From a virus, in IMG/VR virus record IMGVR_UViG_3300030012_000071, positions 332 to 30,984 of that record: a stretch of DNA of 30,653 nt. One strand, given 5' to 3'. The position numbers and the translations under genes were made by a program. The notes under the pieces are model-generated. The model saw only the letters and a list, made by a program, of their open reading frames with translations, was not told where the DNA came from and made no database searches. Below, one piece after another: positions 6,606 through 15,351 of the stretch; position 1 is the stretch's first letter; each line of letters starts with the position of its first letter.

Positions 6606-7703
6606 ATGACAGATGAAATCAAAGGTGCAGTCGCTGAGGCACTAAAAGAAAATCATGCGGGACAAAACATTACTCCAGCTCAATTAGCAGCTAGGAGATT
6701 AGGGCAACTTCAACCAGAAGCTCCTCAAGAGGAGTCAACGGAAGAGGTTTTAGAACCAGTAGAGGAAACAGAAGTAGAAGAACCAGTTGCTGAGGTACAA
6801 GAGGAAACTCAAGAAGTACACGAAGAATCTGAAGAAACTACAGAAGAAACTAATACTGACGATGTTCTTTCACAGTACAACTTAGATGATATGTCTGAGC
6901 AGGATTTGAGGGAACTTTCCGAAAAACTTGGAAGTAAAGCTGTTGCTCGTTTTGGCGAGTTGACTGCTAGACGAAAGCAAGCAGAAGAAAAGTTAGCTAA
7001 ACTAGAGGGCGAGCTAAGTAAACAAAAGAATGACATACTTAACTCAAAACCAAAGGTTGCGAATAACCCTTACTCAAATATCAAATCATTAGAAGGTATT
7101 CAAAAAAAGTCAGAAGAGATTAATGAAATCATTTCTTGGGCTGAGGATACATTATTTGAGGCAGACGGATATTCGGCTGAAGATGTAGTTACTGAAGTAG
7201 AAGGTAAAGAAGTTACGAAAGCACAAGTTCGCAAGAGTTTATTGCAAGCTAGAAAAGCTAGAGATACTTATTTGCCAGACCAACTTGGTAAGATACAAGC
7301 TACTGAAAATGGAAAGCAACTTAAAGAAGCATTCAGTACAAGAGCCAAAGAAGAATTATCTTGGCTAAGTGGTGAAGATAACGATACTCGATCACAATAT
7401 GAGGCAATGATAAATGATAAACGATTCATTGAATTGCAAGATAATGTTGACCCTGATATCGCAGCACAACTCCCATATATTATTGCTCATGCAGCTAATA
7501 GTATTTATGGAAGAAAGCTAGTATCTGACACTCCTAAAAAGAATGTAAACTTAAATCCTCCAAAGACAGGAGCTACCGCAGCGCCAGCATCGGGTCGTAC
7601 TAACAAAAGTAAAAAAGCCTTGGCTGACCTGAACAGTCGTTTTAAATCTTCGGGAACTAGAGATGATTTCATCAAACTTCGTACAAAACAACTCACAAAG
7701 TAA
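6606..7703 (+). CDS. Scaffolding protein
   Basis: A 365-residue protein directly before the capsid gene. Residues about 35-95 are extremely Glu-rich with scattered Val/Thr/Pro and presumably disordered. Residues about 100-150 form a charged coiled coil, and the C-terminus (about 320-365) is basic (NKSKKALADLNSRFKSS and TKQLTK). Acidic, helical, low-complexity proteins with a basic capsid-binding tail are typical of internal scaffolds that guide procapsid assembly and then leave. No protease signature is evident in it. A modest purine-rich site (AGTGGA) precedes the ATG. Function rests on composition and position rather than a conserved motif. Confidence 0.75.
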   Translation: MTDEIKGAVAEALKENHAGQNITPAQLAARRLGQLQPEAPQEESTEEVLEPVEETEVEEPVAEVQEETQEVHEESEETTEETNTDDVLSQYNLDDMSEQDLRELSEKLGSKAVARFGELTARRKQAEEKLAKLEGELSKQKNDILNSKPKVANNPYSNIKSLEGIQKKSEEINEIISWAEDTLFEADGYSAEDVVTEVEGKEVTKAQVRKSLLQARKARDTYLPDQLGKIQATENGKQLKEAFSTRAKEELSWLSGEDNDTRSQYEAMINDKRFIELQDNVDPDIAAQLPYIIAHAANSIYGRKLVSDTPKKNVNLNPPKTGATAAPASGRTNKSKKALADLNSRFKSSGTRDDFIKLRTKQLTK

Positions 7704-7725
7704 ATTAAATAGAAAGTAAAATAAA

Positions 7726-8754
7726 ATGGCAATCTCAGATACATTCAATCCAGCAGCACCTAGTGCTACTTCTGGACAAGGGTCTGCTGTTTCTAATCGT
7801 GAGGATTTGACTGATGTCTTGACTATCCTTGCTCCTGAAGAAACACCAGCTCTTTCGTCTGCCAACAAACAGAAGGCATCTTCTACATTTGTTGAGTGGA
7901 CTGTCGATTCATTATCATCTCCTGTTACCACTGGTATCAGTGAAGGTGCTGATGTTACAACATTCACAGACCAATTCGCATCTCGTGCAAGACTTGGCAA
8001 CTATATTCAAAAATTCCGTAGAGACTTCTTAGTTTCTGACTTACAGGAAGCAGTTGATTCAGTTGGCCCAGCTAAAGTAGCTCAAGCAGAAGCTAAAGCT
8101 ATTCGTGAACTAAAACGAGATGTTGAGGCAACTCTATTATCCGACAATGATCAGCAAGCTGAAACAGGTGCTGTTCCTTACAAGATGAGAGGTCTTGGAG
8201 AGTTCATCAAAAATGGCGCTCAAACAACAAACCCAGTTCCTGCAGAATATCGCACACCTTCAGCTTCAATTCAATCTGGTGGTGCTTCATTAACTGAGTC
8301 TAACTTCAACACAATCATTCGCTCAATCTATCGTGCAAATGGTGAAGCTAATAATCTTACACTTATCGCTGACACAAGTCTTCGTAAAGCTATTGCAGAT
8401 TATGCTCGCTTCGGTGCTGATGCAGCTAATGGTGCAAATCCAGGTGTTCGCTCAGTGAACTACAATGGTTCTGATTCAACTATCAAACTATCTGTTGAAG
8501 TATATCAATCAGACTTTGGTATTGTTTCTATCGTAAACATGAATCCAGAAACTAACCCTGATACAGTTACAGGAGCTAATGCTTCTCATGCTCGTGGTTA
8601 TTTAATCAATCCTGACTACTATGGTATTCACGAATTGATTCCTATGGGTTCTTCTCGTCTACCTAACATGGGTGGTGGAGAAAGAGGTTTTGTTGACTGT
8701 GCATTAACACTTGGTGTATATGCTCCAGCGGCTCATGGTAAAATAACTGCTTAA
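7726..8754 (+). CDS. Major capsid protein, SU10/DUF5309-like HK97 fold
   Basis: A 342-residue protein after the scaffold. The N-terminal segment DLTDVLTILAPEETPALS (27-44) and the following region up to about residue 120 resemble the SU10-type capsid family (DUF5309, an HK97-fold group). The family forms the icosahedral shell of podoviruses and some other tailed phages. Length is normal. The upstream 25 bases are A-rich with no GGAGG-like site, odd for what should be the most abundant protein, so initiation may rely on an unstructured A-rich leader. It is followed 20 bases later by the candidate decoration protein. Confidence 0.88.
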   Translation: MAISDTFNPAAPSATSGQGSAVSNREDLTDVLTILAPEETPALSSANKQKASSTFVEWTVDSLSSPVTTGISEGADVTTFTDQFASRARLGNYIQKFRRDFLVSDLQEAVDSVGPAKVAQAEAKAIRELKRDVEATLLSDNDQQAETGAVPYKMRGLGEFIKNGAQTTNPVPAEYRTPSASIQSGGASLTESNFNTIIRSIYRANGEANNLTLIADTSLRKAIADYARFGADAANGANPGVRSVNYNGSDSTIKLSVEVYQSDFGIVSIVNMNPETNPDTVTGANASHARGYLINPDYYGIHELIPMGSSRLPNMGGGERGFVDCALTLGVYAPAAHGKITA

Positions 8755-8774
8755 TAGAATAGGAGGATAATAAC

Positions 8775-9254
8775 ATGGCATTAGTATTAAATAAAATCGG
8801 AAACCTAGAAACCCTTGCACAAGGCTATACTCACGAAGTAGAGTTTGATGCAAGCGAACTATCAGCTTCAACAGGCGCTCAATCAACAGCAGTTCAGTTC
8901 CCATCTGGGACTGCACTTACAGGTCTTATCGCTAAAGCAAGCATTGAAGTTAAAGAGTTAGTAACTGCATCAGTATCTACTGGTTCAGCTATCTCTGATG
9001 CAACAATCTCTTGTGGAGATGACGATGTTGATGGATTTGTAGCAGTAACAAATTGCTTTACTGGAGACACAAACAATCAAGGGTATGTAAACACAGGTGC
9101 ATTATTAAATGGTGCAACTTCTTCATCTCATGTGGTTTCTCAGTTCAATGTATCATCTAATGGTACAGGCAATGGATTCGGTAATGCAACAAAGGGTAAA
9201 TTCAAACTCTTAGTAGCTTACTATCCAACTGCAGGTTCAGGGCTTACAAGCTAA
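8775..9254 (+). CDS. Putative capsid decoration or head-associated protein
   Basis: A 159-residue, Ser/Thr/Gly/Val-rich, beta-type protein with no charged coil, ending in SGLTS. It immediately follows the capsid gene, has the strong ribosome site AGGAGG about ten bases before its ATG, and is the last gene before a strong terminator. High expression and position point to a cement or decoration protein on the capsid surface. There are two cysteines (in ISCGDD and TNCFTG). The family is not recognised; the role is inferred from context. Confidence 0.5.
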   Translation: MALVLNKIGNLETLAQGYTHEVEFDASELSASTGAQSTAVQFPSGTALTGLIAKASIEVKELVTASVSTGSAISDATISCGDDDVDGFVAVTNCFTGDTNNQGYVNTGALLNGATSSSHVVSQFNVSSNGTGNGFGNATKGKFKLLVAYYPTAGSGLTS

Positions 9255-9268
9255 CAATTAATTCAATA

Positions 9269-9300
9269 GGGTGGTAGGCAGTTACCTGCCACCCTTTTTT
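9269..9300 (+). terminator. Rho-independent terminator after the capsid genes
   Basis: GGGTGG (9269-9274) pairs with CCACCC (9289-9294), and CAG pairs with CTG inside, around the loop TTAC, leaving a small bulge. The stem is GC-rich and followed directly by TTTTTT (9295-9300). It is the clearest plus-strand terminator in the window. Downstream genes must be reached by readthrough or another promoter, so it should lower their dose relative to capsid proteins. Confidence 0.85.
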
Positions 9301-9303
9301 ACT

Positions 9304-9612
9304 ATGAATATATTACATTATAAAGATAAACCAATTGACGAAAAACAGCATTGCCAAGCATTAGCTGATCATATCAATAATGCAGTTCTTCAAGAAAAAA
9401 TGAGCGAAGCTCATCGCACAGACATAGCTCGTAAAGAAGCTAGTGAACTAAAAGGAAAGACTCATCCTACACTTGGTAAATGTGTAGCAACTATACCAGC
9501 TAGAGAATACTTCAGACTAGTTGATAAGTATGGCTCAGATGTGGTTTTATCCAAAGAATTTTTACAATACTTTAACAAGAAACACTCAGACCTTTCACCT
9601 AATAAAGCATAA
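9304..9612 (+). CDS. Small hypothetical protein
   Basis: A 102-residue soluble protein. I start it at the ATG at 9304, just after the terminator T-run. A GTG at 9271 would extend it into the terminator hairpin and is unlikely. It is helical and basic/acidic mixed, with the segment HPTLGKCVATIPAREYF in the middle. The gene ends in TAATG, overlapping the next start by one base. I do not recognise it. Its place between capsid and neck-type genes suggests a head-completion or morphogenesis role. Confidence 0.6.
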   Translation: MNILHYKDKPIDEKQHCQALADHINNAVLQEKMSEAHRTDIARKEASELKGKTHPTLGKCVATIPAREYFRLVDKYGSDVVLSKEFLQYFNKKHSDLSPNKA

Positions 9613-10643
9613 TGGTAAACAAAAGTCCAGCAGCCCTTTTCTTATTAATAAAATCATTAGCAGGTGTTAATGACTTTACTTCAGAAGAAGAAACTAATTT
9701 AAAATCATTAGCTGAACGAAGACTAAGAATGGCTTACAATCTTACTCCTATGTGGGAAAGATATGTTGTAACTTCTGAAGAAAGAAAACTATGCTCATAT
9801 AAAGTAAGTGGTCTTGTTGATTCTAGTATTTATTATGAAGTTGATGGAGGTTATTATAAATTAGGATCAAATAGTGCAGGTACAGAGACTTACTATATAC
9901 AAGCTAAACATGATTATGGAAATCCACCAATTGTCTTATATAAAACAGCAACAGACAAGCGATGGGTTTTTGTAAAATCTACATCTCTTACTGTCGATGA
10001 CGATGGGGTGGTTTCTATTACTAGCAATCCTCCTGCGATAACACAAAAAGCTAAAGCTGATGGTACTTATACAGATTATTCTAGTCCTGCTAAAGTAAAA
10101 CAATGGACTATAGTGGATGGAAATATTAGTGGTTTTCCTGTAATAGATGAAGTGAGTTTGGTTCAATATGATGAAACATATTTTTTCTCTTCTTTAACTT
10201 TAAGTGGTAAAACAGCTAAGGACACTATACAAGACTTTATAAGAATACATAGTAATAATGCATTTATGAAGAATAGTGCTACTGAATATGATTTTTATGT
10301 AGCTGACGATGGCGCTAATGTTATTAATGCAGGCAATGAATCCTCTGTGTTTGTTACTTATAAAAAACCATTAGTATTTCCAAATCCATCAGGAAGTTCT
10401 AATGATCTTTTATTACCTTTCAATAGCCAATATGAACAAATACCATTAGAATTTTTTAATTATACTGCTCATGGAACTTATGCAGATTTCTTAAGAATGG
10501 ATGGTCAGCATGACAAAGCAGCCTTTGAAGAACAAAAGGCAGATATGTTCTTAGCAACTGAGCTTGAGCGCATTGATATAATAAACAATAACAACTCTTT
10601 AAATCATAAGTTTTCAACTTATGTAAACAGATCAACAAGATAA
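9612..10643 (+). CDS. Putative neck/head-tail connector or structural protein
   Basis: A 343-residue protein. The N-terminal 50 residues are helical (AERRLRMAYNLTPMWERYV in outline), the middle is beta-rich and aromatic, and the C-terminal 60 residues return to helix (DFLRMDGQHDKAAFEEQKADMFL). That helix-beta-helix form and its position after the capsid genes fit an adaptor or neck component joining portal to tail, but no motif settles it. It is coupled to the gene before by a TAATG overlap. It may instead be a minor head protein. Confidence 0.4.
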   Translation: MVNKSPAALFLLIKSLAGVNDFTSEEETNLKSLAERRLRMAYNLTPMWERYVVTSEERKLCSYKVSGLVDSSIYYEVDGGYYKLGSNSAGTETYYIQAKHDYGNPPIVLYKTATDKRWVFVKSTSLTVDDDGVVSITSNPPAITQKAKADGTYTDYSSPAKVKQWTIVDGNISGFPVIDEVSLVQYDETYFFSSLTLSGKTAKDTIQDFIRIHSNNAFMKNSATEYDFYVADDGANVINAGNESSVFVTYKKPLVFPNPSGSSNDLLLPFNSQYEQIPLEFFNYTAHGTYADFLRMDGQHDKAAFEEQKADMFLATELERIDIINNNNSLNHKFSTYVNRSTR

Positions 10644-10649
10644 AATATT

Positions 10650-10991
10650 ATGCCTAATTCAAATGTAGTCAATTTATACCCTGTTCCTAATGGAACAATA
10701 GGAGACAGAGTTTTAACTGTTGCTGACTCAGCAGTAACATTACTTACAAGTGCAAGTCTCTCAGGGAATACTTCCACTTCTTTTGATGAACTAACAAGAT
10801 ATATCGTACTCGATGTTCAAGATGCAGATGTAAGAGTAACCTATGATGGTGTCGCTCCTTCTGCTACAGTTGGCCATCGCTTGTTTGCTGGTCGCTCATA
10901 TACTTGGGCAAAAGAAACAGCAGAGAAAGCTAAGTTTATTAGAGTAGGTGGTACATCTGGTAAAGTTCATGCCTCAGAATTTACTCAATAA
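10650..10991 (+). CDS. Small beta-rich structural protein
   Basis: A 113-residue beta-rich protein. The stretch DVQDADVRVTYDGVAPSA followed by LFAGRSYTW resembles small surface or joining proteins found in many phage structural operons, in which a compact beta-sandwich presents short loops. There are no cysteines or membrane spans. It is coupled by TAATG to the lectin-domain gene that follows and may be its partner or chaperone, or a head-tail joining or decoration protein. Assignment to the virion is inferred from context. Confidence 0.45.
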   Translation: MPNSNVVNLYPVPNGTIGDRVLTVADSAVTLLTSASLSGNTSTSFDELTRYIVLDVQDADVRVTYDGVAPSATVGHRLFAGRSYTWAKETAEKAKFIRVGGTSGKVHASEFTQ

Positions 10992-13390
10992 TGTCATCAG
11001 AAATACTAGGTGGAGCAGAGAACCTTCTTAAAGGTAATCTAGGTGGTGCTTGGGATATAAAGCATGGCTATGCTGATGCTTATACTGATTTAGGGATAGC
11101 TGGTAGATTTGGTGGTTCGGCAGCAGCTTATTCATTGCGAGACATTGGTGCAATGAATGGCTCTGTAGTAAGAGTTCGTAGAGAGCCTCACGATACAGAT
11201 GCTACGATAAATGACGAAGAAAACTTTTCAGCTAATCAAGTTTCTAGTGGTGCATTAGAAGATTGGGTAAATGGTAAACTAGAGACTGCATTACCTTGCA
11301 ATGTGGGTGGTACTAATTTTACTAGTGGTTCTTTTGTTGTAAGTAATTCAAATAATTCAAATGTAAATGGAACTTATACTTTTAATTCATCTAATAGCAG
11401 ATGGGAAAAAAGCTCAATTATTTATTTTCATTTAGATAGTTCTACTTGGACTTTAGTTGTAAGTTCTAGTAATATAGCCGCTACAACAAATGGAGAATAT
11501 CCTTGGACTTCTGTTTACTCTTTAGTATCATCTAATATTTCTTTTGACATACAGTTTAGCTCAATTCTTTTTTCTACAGCCTCAGCTGCTTACAGTCTTC
11601 GTAAGGTTAATAATGGTTATACTGGTAGTGCAGTTCGTATTCGTAGAGGCTCAGATGACATTGAGGTAAATGTAGCTTTTGATTCAGAAGATAAAGTAAG
11701 TGCTAGCTCTTCAATCCTAAATACAACTGAAGTAGGTGGAGAAAGTGGACGGACAACTGACACTACCCTTGGAGGTTTTTTAAATGAAGTTCTAACAGTA
11801 GGTGTAGCCGTAGAAGGAGGATCTTCAGCTTCAGATAGACCAGACTCTTTTACTAATGCTACTAACTCTAGTTTTACTGCTACTGTAACAGATGCAGCTG
11901 GAGGATATTTTCCTTACCTAAGTGATCTTAACGATGTTATTGTTGTATCCTTTGATATTGTTCTTACTGGTGGTGCAAGTCCATCTTTATGCACATCTGA
12001 TGGAGTAAACACAACTCAAAATAGGTCAAATAGTATAACAATAAATTCCTCTGGTAGTTATACAAAAACACTTACTTGTGACCAAAATACTGGAACTGCA
12101 ACACATATAAGATTTGCAGATAGTGACGATGGAACTTTTGCTGTAACTAATTTCAGAGTAGTATCTCATACACATTCAGCTTTTGTTCACACTTGGTACG
12201 ACCAAGCTGGTTTTTTAAACAATGCAGTTCAAGAAACTGCTGCTAACCAACCAAAGATTGCATCAAGTGGAACACTACTAAGCTCATTGGATTATTCAGA
12301 TGGTGGTAAATTCCTTCAGCTTAGTTCAACTGTTTCAGTCGGAGAAGATGTAAGTTTATTTGGTGTAGTTACTAAATCAACTGGAACTGATATTTTATTT
12401 GATGCAAGAACTGGGGCTGGTGCTGGATTTAGAGTATTTGAACAAAGTAGTGTTCAAAAGTTCAATTACGATGCTACCACAGTATCATCTTCAGTTAATC
12501 CAAGTGCTGGTAATAATTTTTTAATTACAGCTATACAAGATGGTTCTAATGCAAAAATAGGAGTCAATGCAAATACTTTTGATACAGCGGCTGAGACTAC
12601 TGTAGAATCAGTGACTCCAACTCCAGTTATTGGAGGTAAGTCATTTACTACAGTTGGTGCAGATAATTGGGAAGGTACAATTTCTGAAATAATATATTAC
12701 ACTTCAGACCAAACAGACAATCGCTTCAGGATTGAGTCCAACATCAATAACTATTATGGTTTATATACTTTTCAAGGAGATGGTTTTGTTGAAACTTTGT
12801 ACGATCAAAGTGGTAATGGCAATGATGTATCCCAAACAACTGCTGGAAGCCAACCAAAAATTGTAGATAGTGGTTCTCAAGTAAAAGTAGATGGCATTCC
12901 TTCAATAAAATTTGACGGGACTGATGACTTTTTAGAAAGAGCAACTTACACTCAAGGTGATTTATCTCAACCGAATACTGCATTTGCTGTAGCTAAATTA
13001 AGGGTATATGTAGATGATAATCAAAAAATATTTGATGGTCACAATAATCCCGGGAGAAATATGATTCAATTAAATACAGTTGGAAACGGACAGTTTGCAG
13101 CTTTTGCTGGTGTAGTACAAGCGACTGGAGAGGATGCAGATGCTGACCAACACTTATTTGAATCAAGATTTAATGGATCTTCATCAAGATTTATTATTGA
13201 TGGGGTAATTAAAAATACAAACAGTCCCGGCACACAATCTATGGTGGGCATAAATATAGGTGCAAATCACGATAGTGGTACAAACTTTTGGGATGGTGAC
13301 ATTCAAGAAATCATTATCTATAACTCTGATTTATTTGATGACAGAGCCGATATAGAAAATGATATAAACAATTATTATACAATTTATTAA
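10991..13390 (+). CDS. Structural protein with duplicated lectin-like (concanavalin A-type) domains
   Basis: A 799-residue protein with two kinds of duplicated module. Near residues 42 and 194 start related segments (AAYSLR... then G-S-(A/V)VR(I/V)RR). From about 397 to 593 and 598 to 799 lie two related domains. Each opens with a W/L-YDQ motif (TWYDQAG, TLYDQSGNGN), continues with (N/S)QPKI, and closes with an E-I-I-(Y/I)-Y-x-SD segment and an INNYY helix. That pattern is typical of concanavalin A-like lectin/LamG folds in phage receptor-binding or decoration proteins. It probably binds host surface glycans. A fibre or capsid-surface adhesin are both possible. Confidence 0.65.
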   Translation: MSSEILGGAENLLKGNLGGAWDIKHGYADAYTDLGIAGRFGGSAAAYSLRDIGAMNGSVVRVRREPHDTDATINDEENFSANQVSSGALEDWVNGKLETALPCNVGGTNFTSGSFVVSNSNNSNVNGTYTFNSSNSRWEKSSIIYFHLDSSTWTLVVSSSNIAATTNGEYPWTSVYSLVSSNISFDIQFSSILFSTASAAYSLRKVNNGYTGSAVRIRRGSDDIEVNVAFDSEDKVSASSSILNTTEVGGESGRTTDTTLGGFLNEVLTVGVAVEGGSSASDRPDSFTNATNSSFTATVTDAAGGYFPYLSDLNDVIVVSFDIVLTGGASPSLCTSDGVNTTQNRSNSITINSSGSYTKTLTCDQNTGTATHIRFADSDDGTFAVTNFRVVSHTHSAFVHTWYDQAGFLNNAVQETAANQPKIASSGTLLSSLDYSDGGKFLQLSSTVSVGEDVSLFGVVTKSTGTDILFDARTGAGAGFRVFEQSSVQKFNYDATTVSSSVNPSAGNNFLITAIQDGSNAKIGVNANTFDTAAETTVESVTPTPVIGGKSFTTVGADNWEGTISEIIYYTSDQTDNRFRIESNINNYYGLYTFQGDGFVETLYDQSGNGNDVSQTTAGSQPKIVDSGSQVKVDGIPSIKFDGTDDFLERATYTQGDLSQPNTAFAVAKLRVYVDDNQKIFDGHNNPGRNMIQLNTVGNGQFAAFAGVVQATGEDADADQHLFESRFNGSSSRFIIDGVIKNTNSPGTQSMVGINIGANHDSGTNFWDGDIQEIIIYNSDLFDDRADIENDINNYYTIY

Positions 13391-13392
13391 TT

Positions 13393-13641
13393 ATGAGCGA
13401 AGAAACAATTAACTACTTAGTATACGACACAAAGGCTGATGCGATTGCAAGAGCAGACACAGAGGGTGCTAGACGAGGCTATGCTTACCATAGAGTAGGT
13501 AGTGGTACTCGTTATCATACTTACCCAAAAGTGACTGCTAACAGCAAGTATGCTCTTGTCGTAGACGGATACGAACTAACAGAAGATGAAGAGTCAGCGA
13601 TCACAACGACTGTCACCTTCCCATCAGCAGAGGAAGAATAA
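13393..13641 (+). CDS. Small hypothetical protein
   Basis: An 82-residue soluble protein, with a compact mixed fold suggested by YLVYDTKADAIARADTEG and a Tyr/His-rich middle (YAYHRVGSGTRYHTY), and an acidic tail. It follows the lectin-like gene by two bases and precedes the membrane-protein cluster. It may be an assembly chaperone or accessory of the structural protein upstream, a common arrangement, but no family is recognised. Confidence 0.5.
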   Translation: MSEETINYLVYDTKADAIARADTEGARRGYAYHRVGSGTRYHTYPKVTANSKYALVVDGYELTEDEESAITTTVTFPSAEEE

Positions 13642-13642
13642 T

Positions 13643-13798
13643 ATGGAAGACATAGTACAAAGACTATCAGCATCTATGTTTGGTACTTGGGCTAGTTTTA
13701 GCCTACAGAGTGTTGATTCTTTGGCATCTATAACATGTTCATTCTTAGTAGCTACATTAACTGTTATATCAATATATAAAATACTAAAGGATAAATAA
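13643..13798 (+). CDS. Small single-span membrane protein, holin-like
   Basis: A 51-residue protein, with the ATG at 13643 taken as start because an upstream in-frame ATG overlaps the previous gene. The N-terminus is soluble (MEDIVQRLSAS) and residues about 25-46 form one hydrophobic helix (LASITCSFLVATLTVISIYKI) ending in the charged tail LKDK. A short N-terminus, one span and a basic tail fit the class of small holin or antiholin proteins. It begins a run of membrane proteins and lies a few bases before the larger holin candidate. Confidence 0.5.
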   Translation: MEDIVQRLSASMFGTWASFSLQSVDSLASITCSFLVATLTVISIYKILKDK

Positions 13799-13801
13799 TG
13801 T

Positions 13802-14284
13802 ATGTTTGGTTTAGTAACAATGCTTCTCTCTACATTAGGAGCTACAGGCATGGGTTCTATGCTAAAGATTATTGGGGGGATATTTCAAAGCGCTAATGAT
13901 GCACGAGAGTCCAAGGCCAAAAGAGAACTCATCAGAGACATGTCAATGTCAAATGCTAATGCAGAGTTTCAGAAAGCTGTATTCGGTGAAACAGATAAGG
14001 ATACTTCTATATTCACTCGTGCTACTCGTAGGCTTATTGCTCTTATTGGGATGCTCAACTTCGCGGCAATCTCAATATGGTGTACCCTCTACCCCAACAT
14101 TACACTCGTTACCTTCACCCCACCAGAAAACAAAGAAAATTGGGACATCTTATGGGGACTTATATCATTTCCATCTGGAAGCGATATTACCACATCAATT
14201 AGTACAGGACACATCTCTTTAGTAGCAATAACCACACTAGGGGCTATAATTGGCTTTTACTTCACTCCGGGAGGAAAACGATAG
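13802..14284 (+). CDS. Holin, GTA-type three-transmembrane family (putative)
   Basis: A 160-residue protein with three hydrophobic segments: residues about 1-27, 79-97 and 137-154. The FTRATRRLIALIGM element just before the second span resembles the arginine-rich motif of the holin family of gene-transfer agents (3TM type). Between spans 1 and 2 lies an amphipathic, charged helix (about 30-55). Holins sit in the inner membrane and open it at a set time to release endolysin. Position beside other holin-like genes supports a lysis role. Family identity is from memory of the motif. Confidence 0.6.
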   Translation: MFGLVTMLLSTLGATGMGSMLKIIGGIFQSANDARESKAKRELIRDMSMSNANAEFQKAVFGETDKDTSIFTRATRRLIALIGMLNFAAISIWCTLYPNITLVTFTPPENKENWDILWGLISFPSGSDITTSISTGHISLVAITTLGAIIGFYFTPGGKR

Positions 14285-15181
14285 ATGGATAAGAAAGAAG
14301 CAAAGAAACTCCTTGTAGAGCATTCTAAGGCTCTTAATACACTTCTAAATAATGAAGGTGTATCAGAGACTAATGTAGATGCTGAAGGCACTCTTGGTTC
14401 TATTGAAGAAAGAGAAGAGCATTTGTCTTTTATACAGAAGATGATTAAGAAAGCTCAACAAGTGCCTGTAGTAGAAACCTTTTCTAATTTAGGAGTAGCA
14501 GGAAGTGTGGCAGTAACATCTGCGGCAGTTACTCAGACAGAGATTGCAAAGGATGTAACTGAGACTTTTGTAGCTGAGGTAGCTAATGATGTTGTAGAAA
14601 GACGAGTAGAAGTACCTCAGTTTGTAGATAACTTTGTTGACTTTGATAATATCAACACATGGGGTGAGATAGTTATCGCTAGAAAATTTATTGAGGCACA
14701 AAGTGTTGCCGCTAATGTTTCTTCTGAAATTCAGAGCAAGATTGAGAGTGGCGAGATTCAGGTTTCCGAACCACAACAGACTTCTCAATCAACTGGTGAG
14801 ACTTCGGACACCACACCTGAATCCTCTGCTTCTTCCAATAGTTCTTCCTCCGAAAAGTCCTCTCGAACTGATCAACCCTCACAAACTGAACAATCGTCAG
14901 AGTCACAACAAAAAGAGCAAGAATCAAAAGAAGATAGTTCATCAAAGGAGTCTAAAGATAGCGAGCAAGAAAAAGGTAAGTCAGATAAGCAAGAGCAGCC
15001 CCAAGAACAAAAAGCTGAAGAACAGAAAGAGTCTCAAGAAAAATCATCCTCTGAAACTAGTACACAGTCAGAAGAAGTCAAGTCAGAACCTACCCAACAA
15101 CAAACAACAACAGAGATACCAAAGGTAGAAACACCTATAGATTTTGGTGGAAGTCTAAGACAAGTATCTCCAACTAATTAA
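14285..15181 (+). CDS. Low-complexity Ser/Gln/Glu/Lys-rich protein
   Basis: A 298-residue protein with three zones: a charged N-terminus (1-55), a middle with one weakly hydrophobic stretch (about 62-82, VETFSNLGVAGSVAVTSAAV in outline) and helical acidic segments to about 155, then about 120 residues of Ser/Gln/Glu/Lys/Thr low complexity ending in a more ordered tail (DFGGSLRQVSPTN). Biased, probably disordered tails of this kind occur in cell-surface or periplasmic spacers, and it lies in the lysis-like cluster. A spanin-like or periplasm-spanning role is conceivable but unproven. It starts right after the holin stop. Confidence 0.5.
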   Translation: MDKKEAKKLLVEHSKALNTLLNNEGVSETNVDAEGTLGSIEEREEHLSFIQKMIKKAQQVPVVETFSNLGVAGSVAVTSAAVTQTEIAKDVTETFVAEVANDVVERRVEVPQFVDNFVDFDNINTWGEIVIARKFIEAQSVAANVSSEIQSKIESGEIQVSEPQQTSQSTGETSDTTPESSASSNSSSSEKSSRTDQPSQTEQSSESQQKEQESKEDSSSKESKDSEQEKGKSDKQEQPQEQKAEEQKESQEKSSSETSTQSEEVKSEPTQQQTTTEIPKVETPIDFGGSLRQVSPTN

Positions 15182-15183
15182 TT

Positions 15184-15351
15184 ATGGAATTTTTTAAATA
15201 CATCTTTAGCAACTACTCAGGAGACCTTAGTAAGATGCTCCTTGCATATATTGGTATAATATCAATAGTGCTTATCTTTTTTCCTTTTAAGAAAATTGTG
15301 GCATTTATAAAAGAATTATTAGCAATCATAGGATCGGTGTTTAAAAAATAA
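15184..15351 (+). CDS. 55-residue membrane protein, holin-like
   Basis: This short frame starts at the ATG at 15184 and ends in TAA sharing one base with the next ATG. It has a short N-terminus (MEFFKYIFSNYSGDLSK), one strong hydrophobic stretch (about 18-33, MLLAYIGIISIVLIFF) and an amphipathic C-terminal helix (KKIVAFIKELLAIIGSVFKK). Size and shape fit a small pinholin or holin partner. No known family is assigned. Confidence 0.55.
   Translation: MEFFKYIFSNYSGDLSKMLLAYIGIISIVLIFFPFKKIVAFIKELLAIIGSVFKK

Noticed and set aside
9271-9303. GTG start extending the gene at 9304 upstream
   Set aside because: It would begin inside the terminator hairpin. The ATG after the T-run is the better start.
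14691-15128. 145-residue overlapping plus frame in the low-complexity gene
   Set aside because: Arises from the biased base composition. The frame chosen fits the operon spacing.
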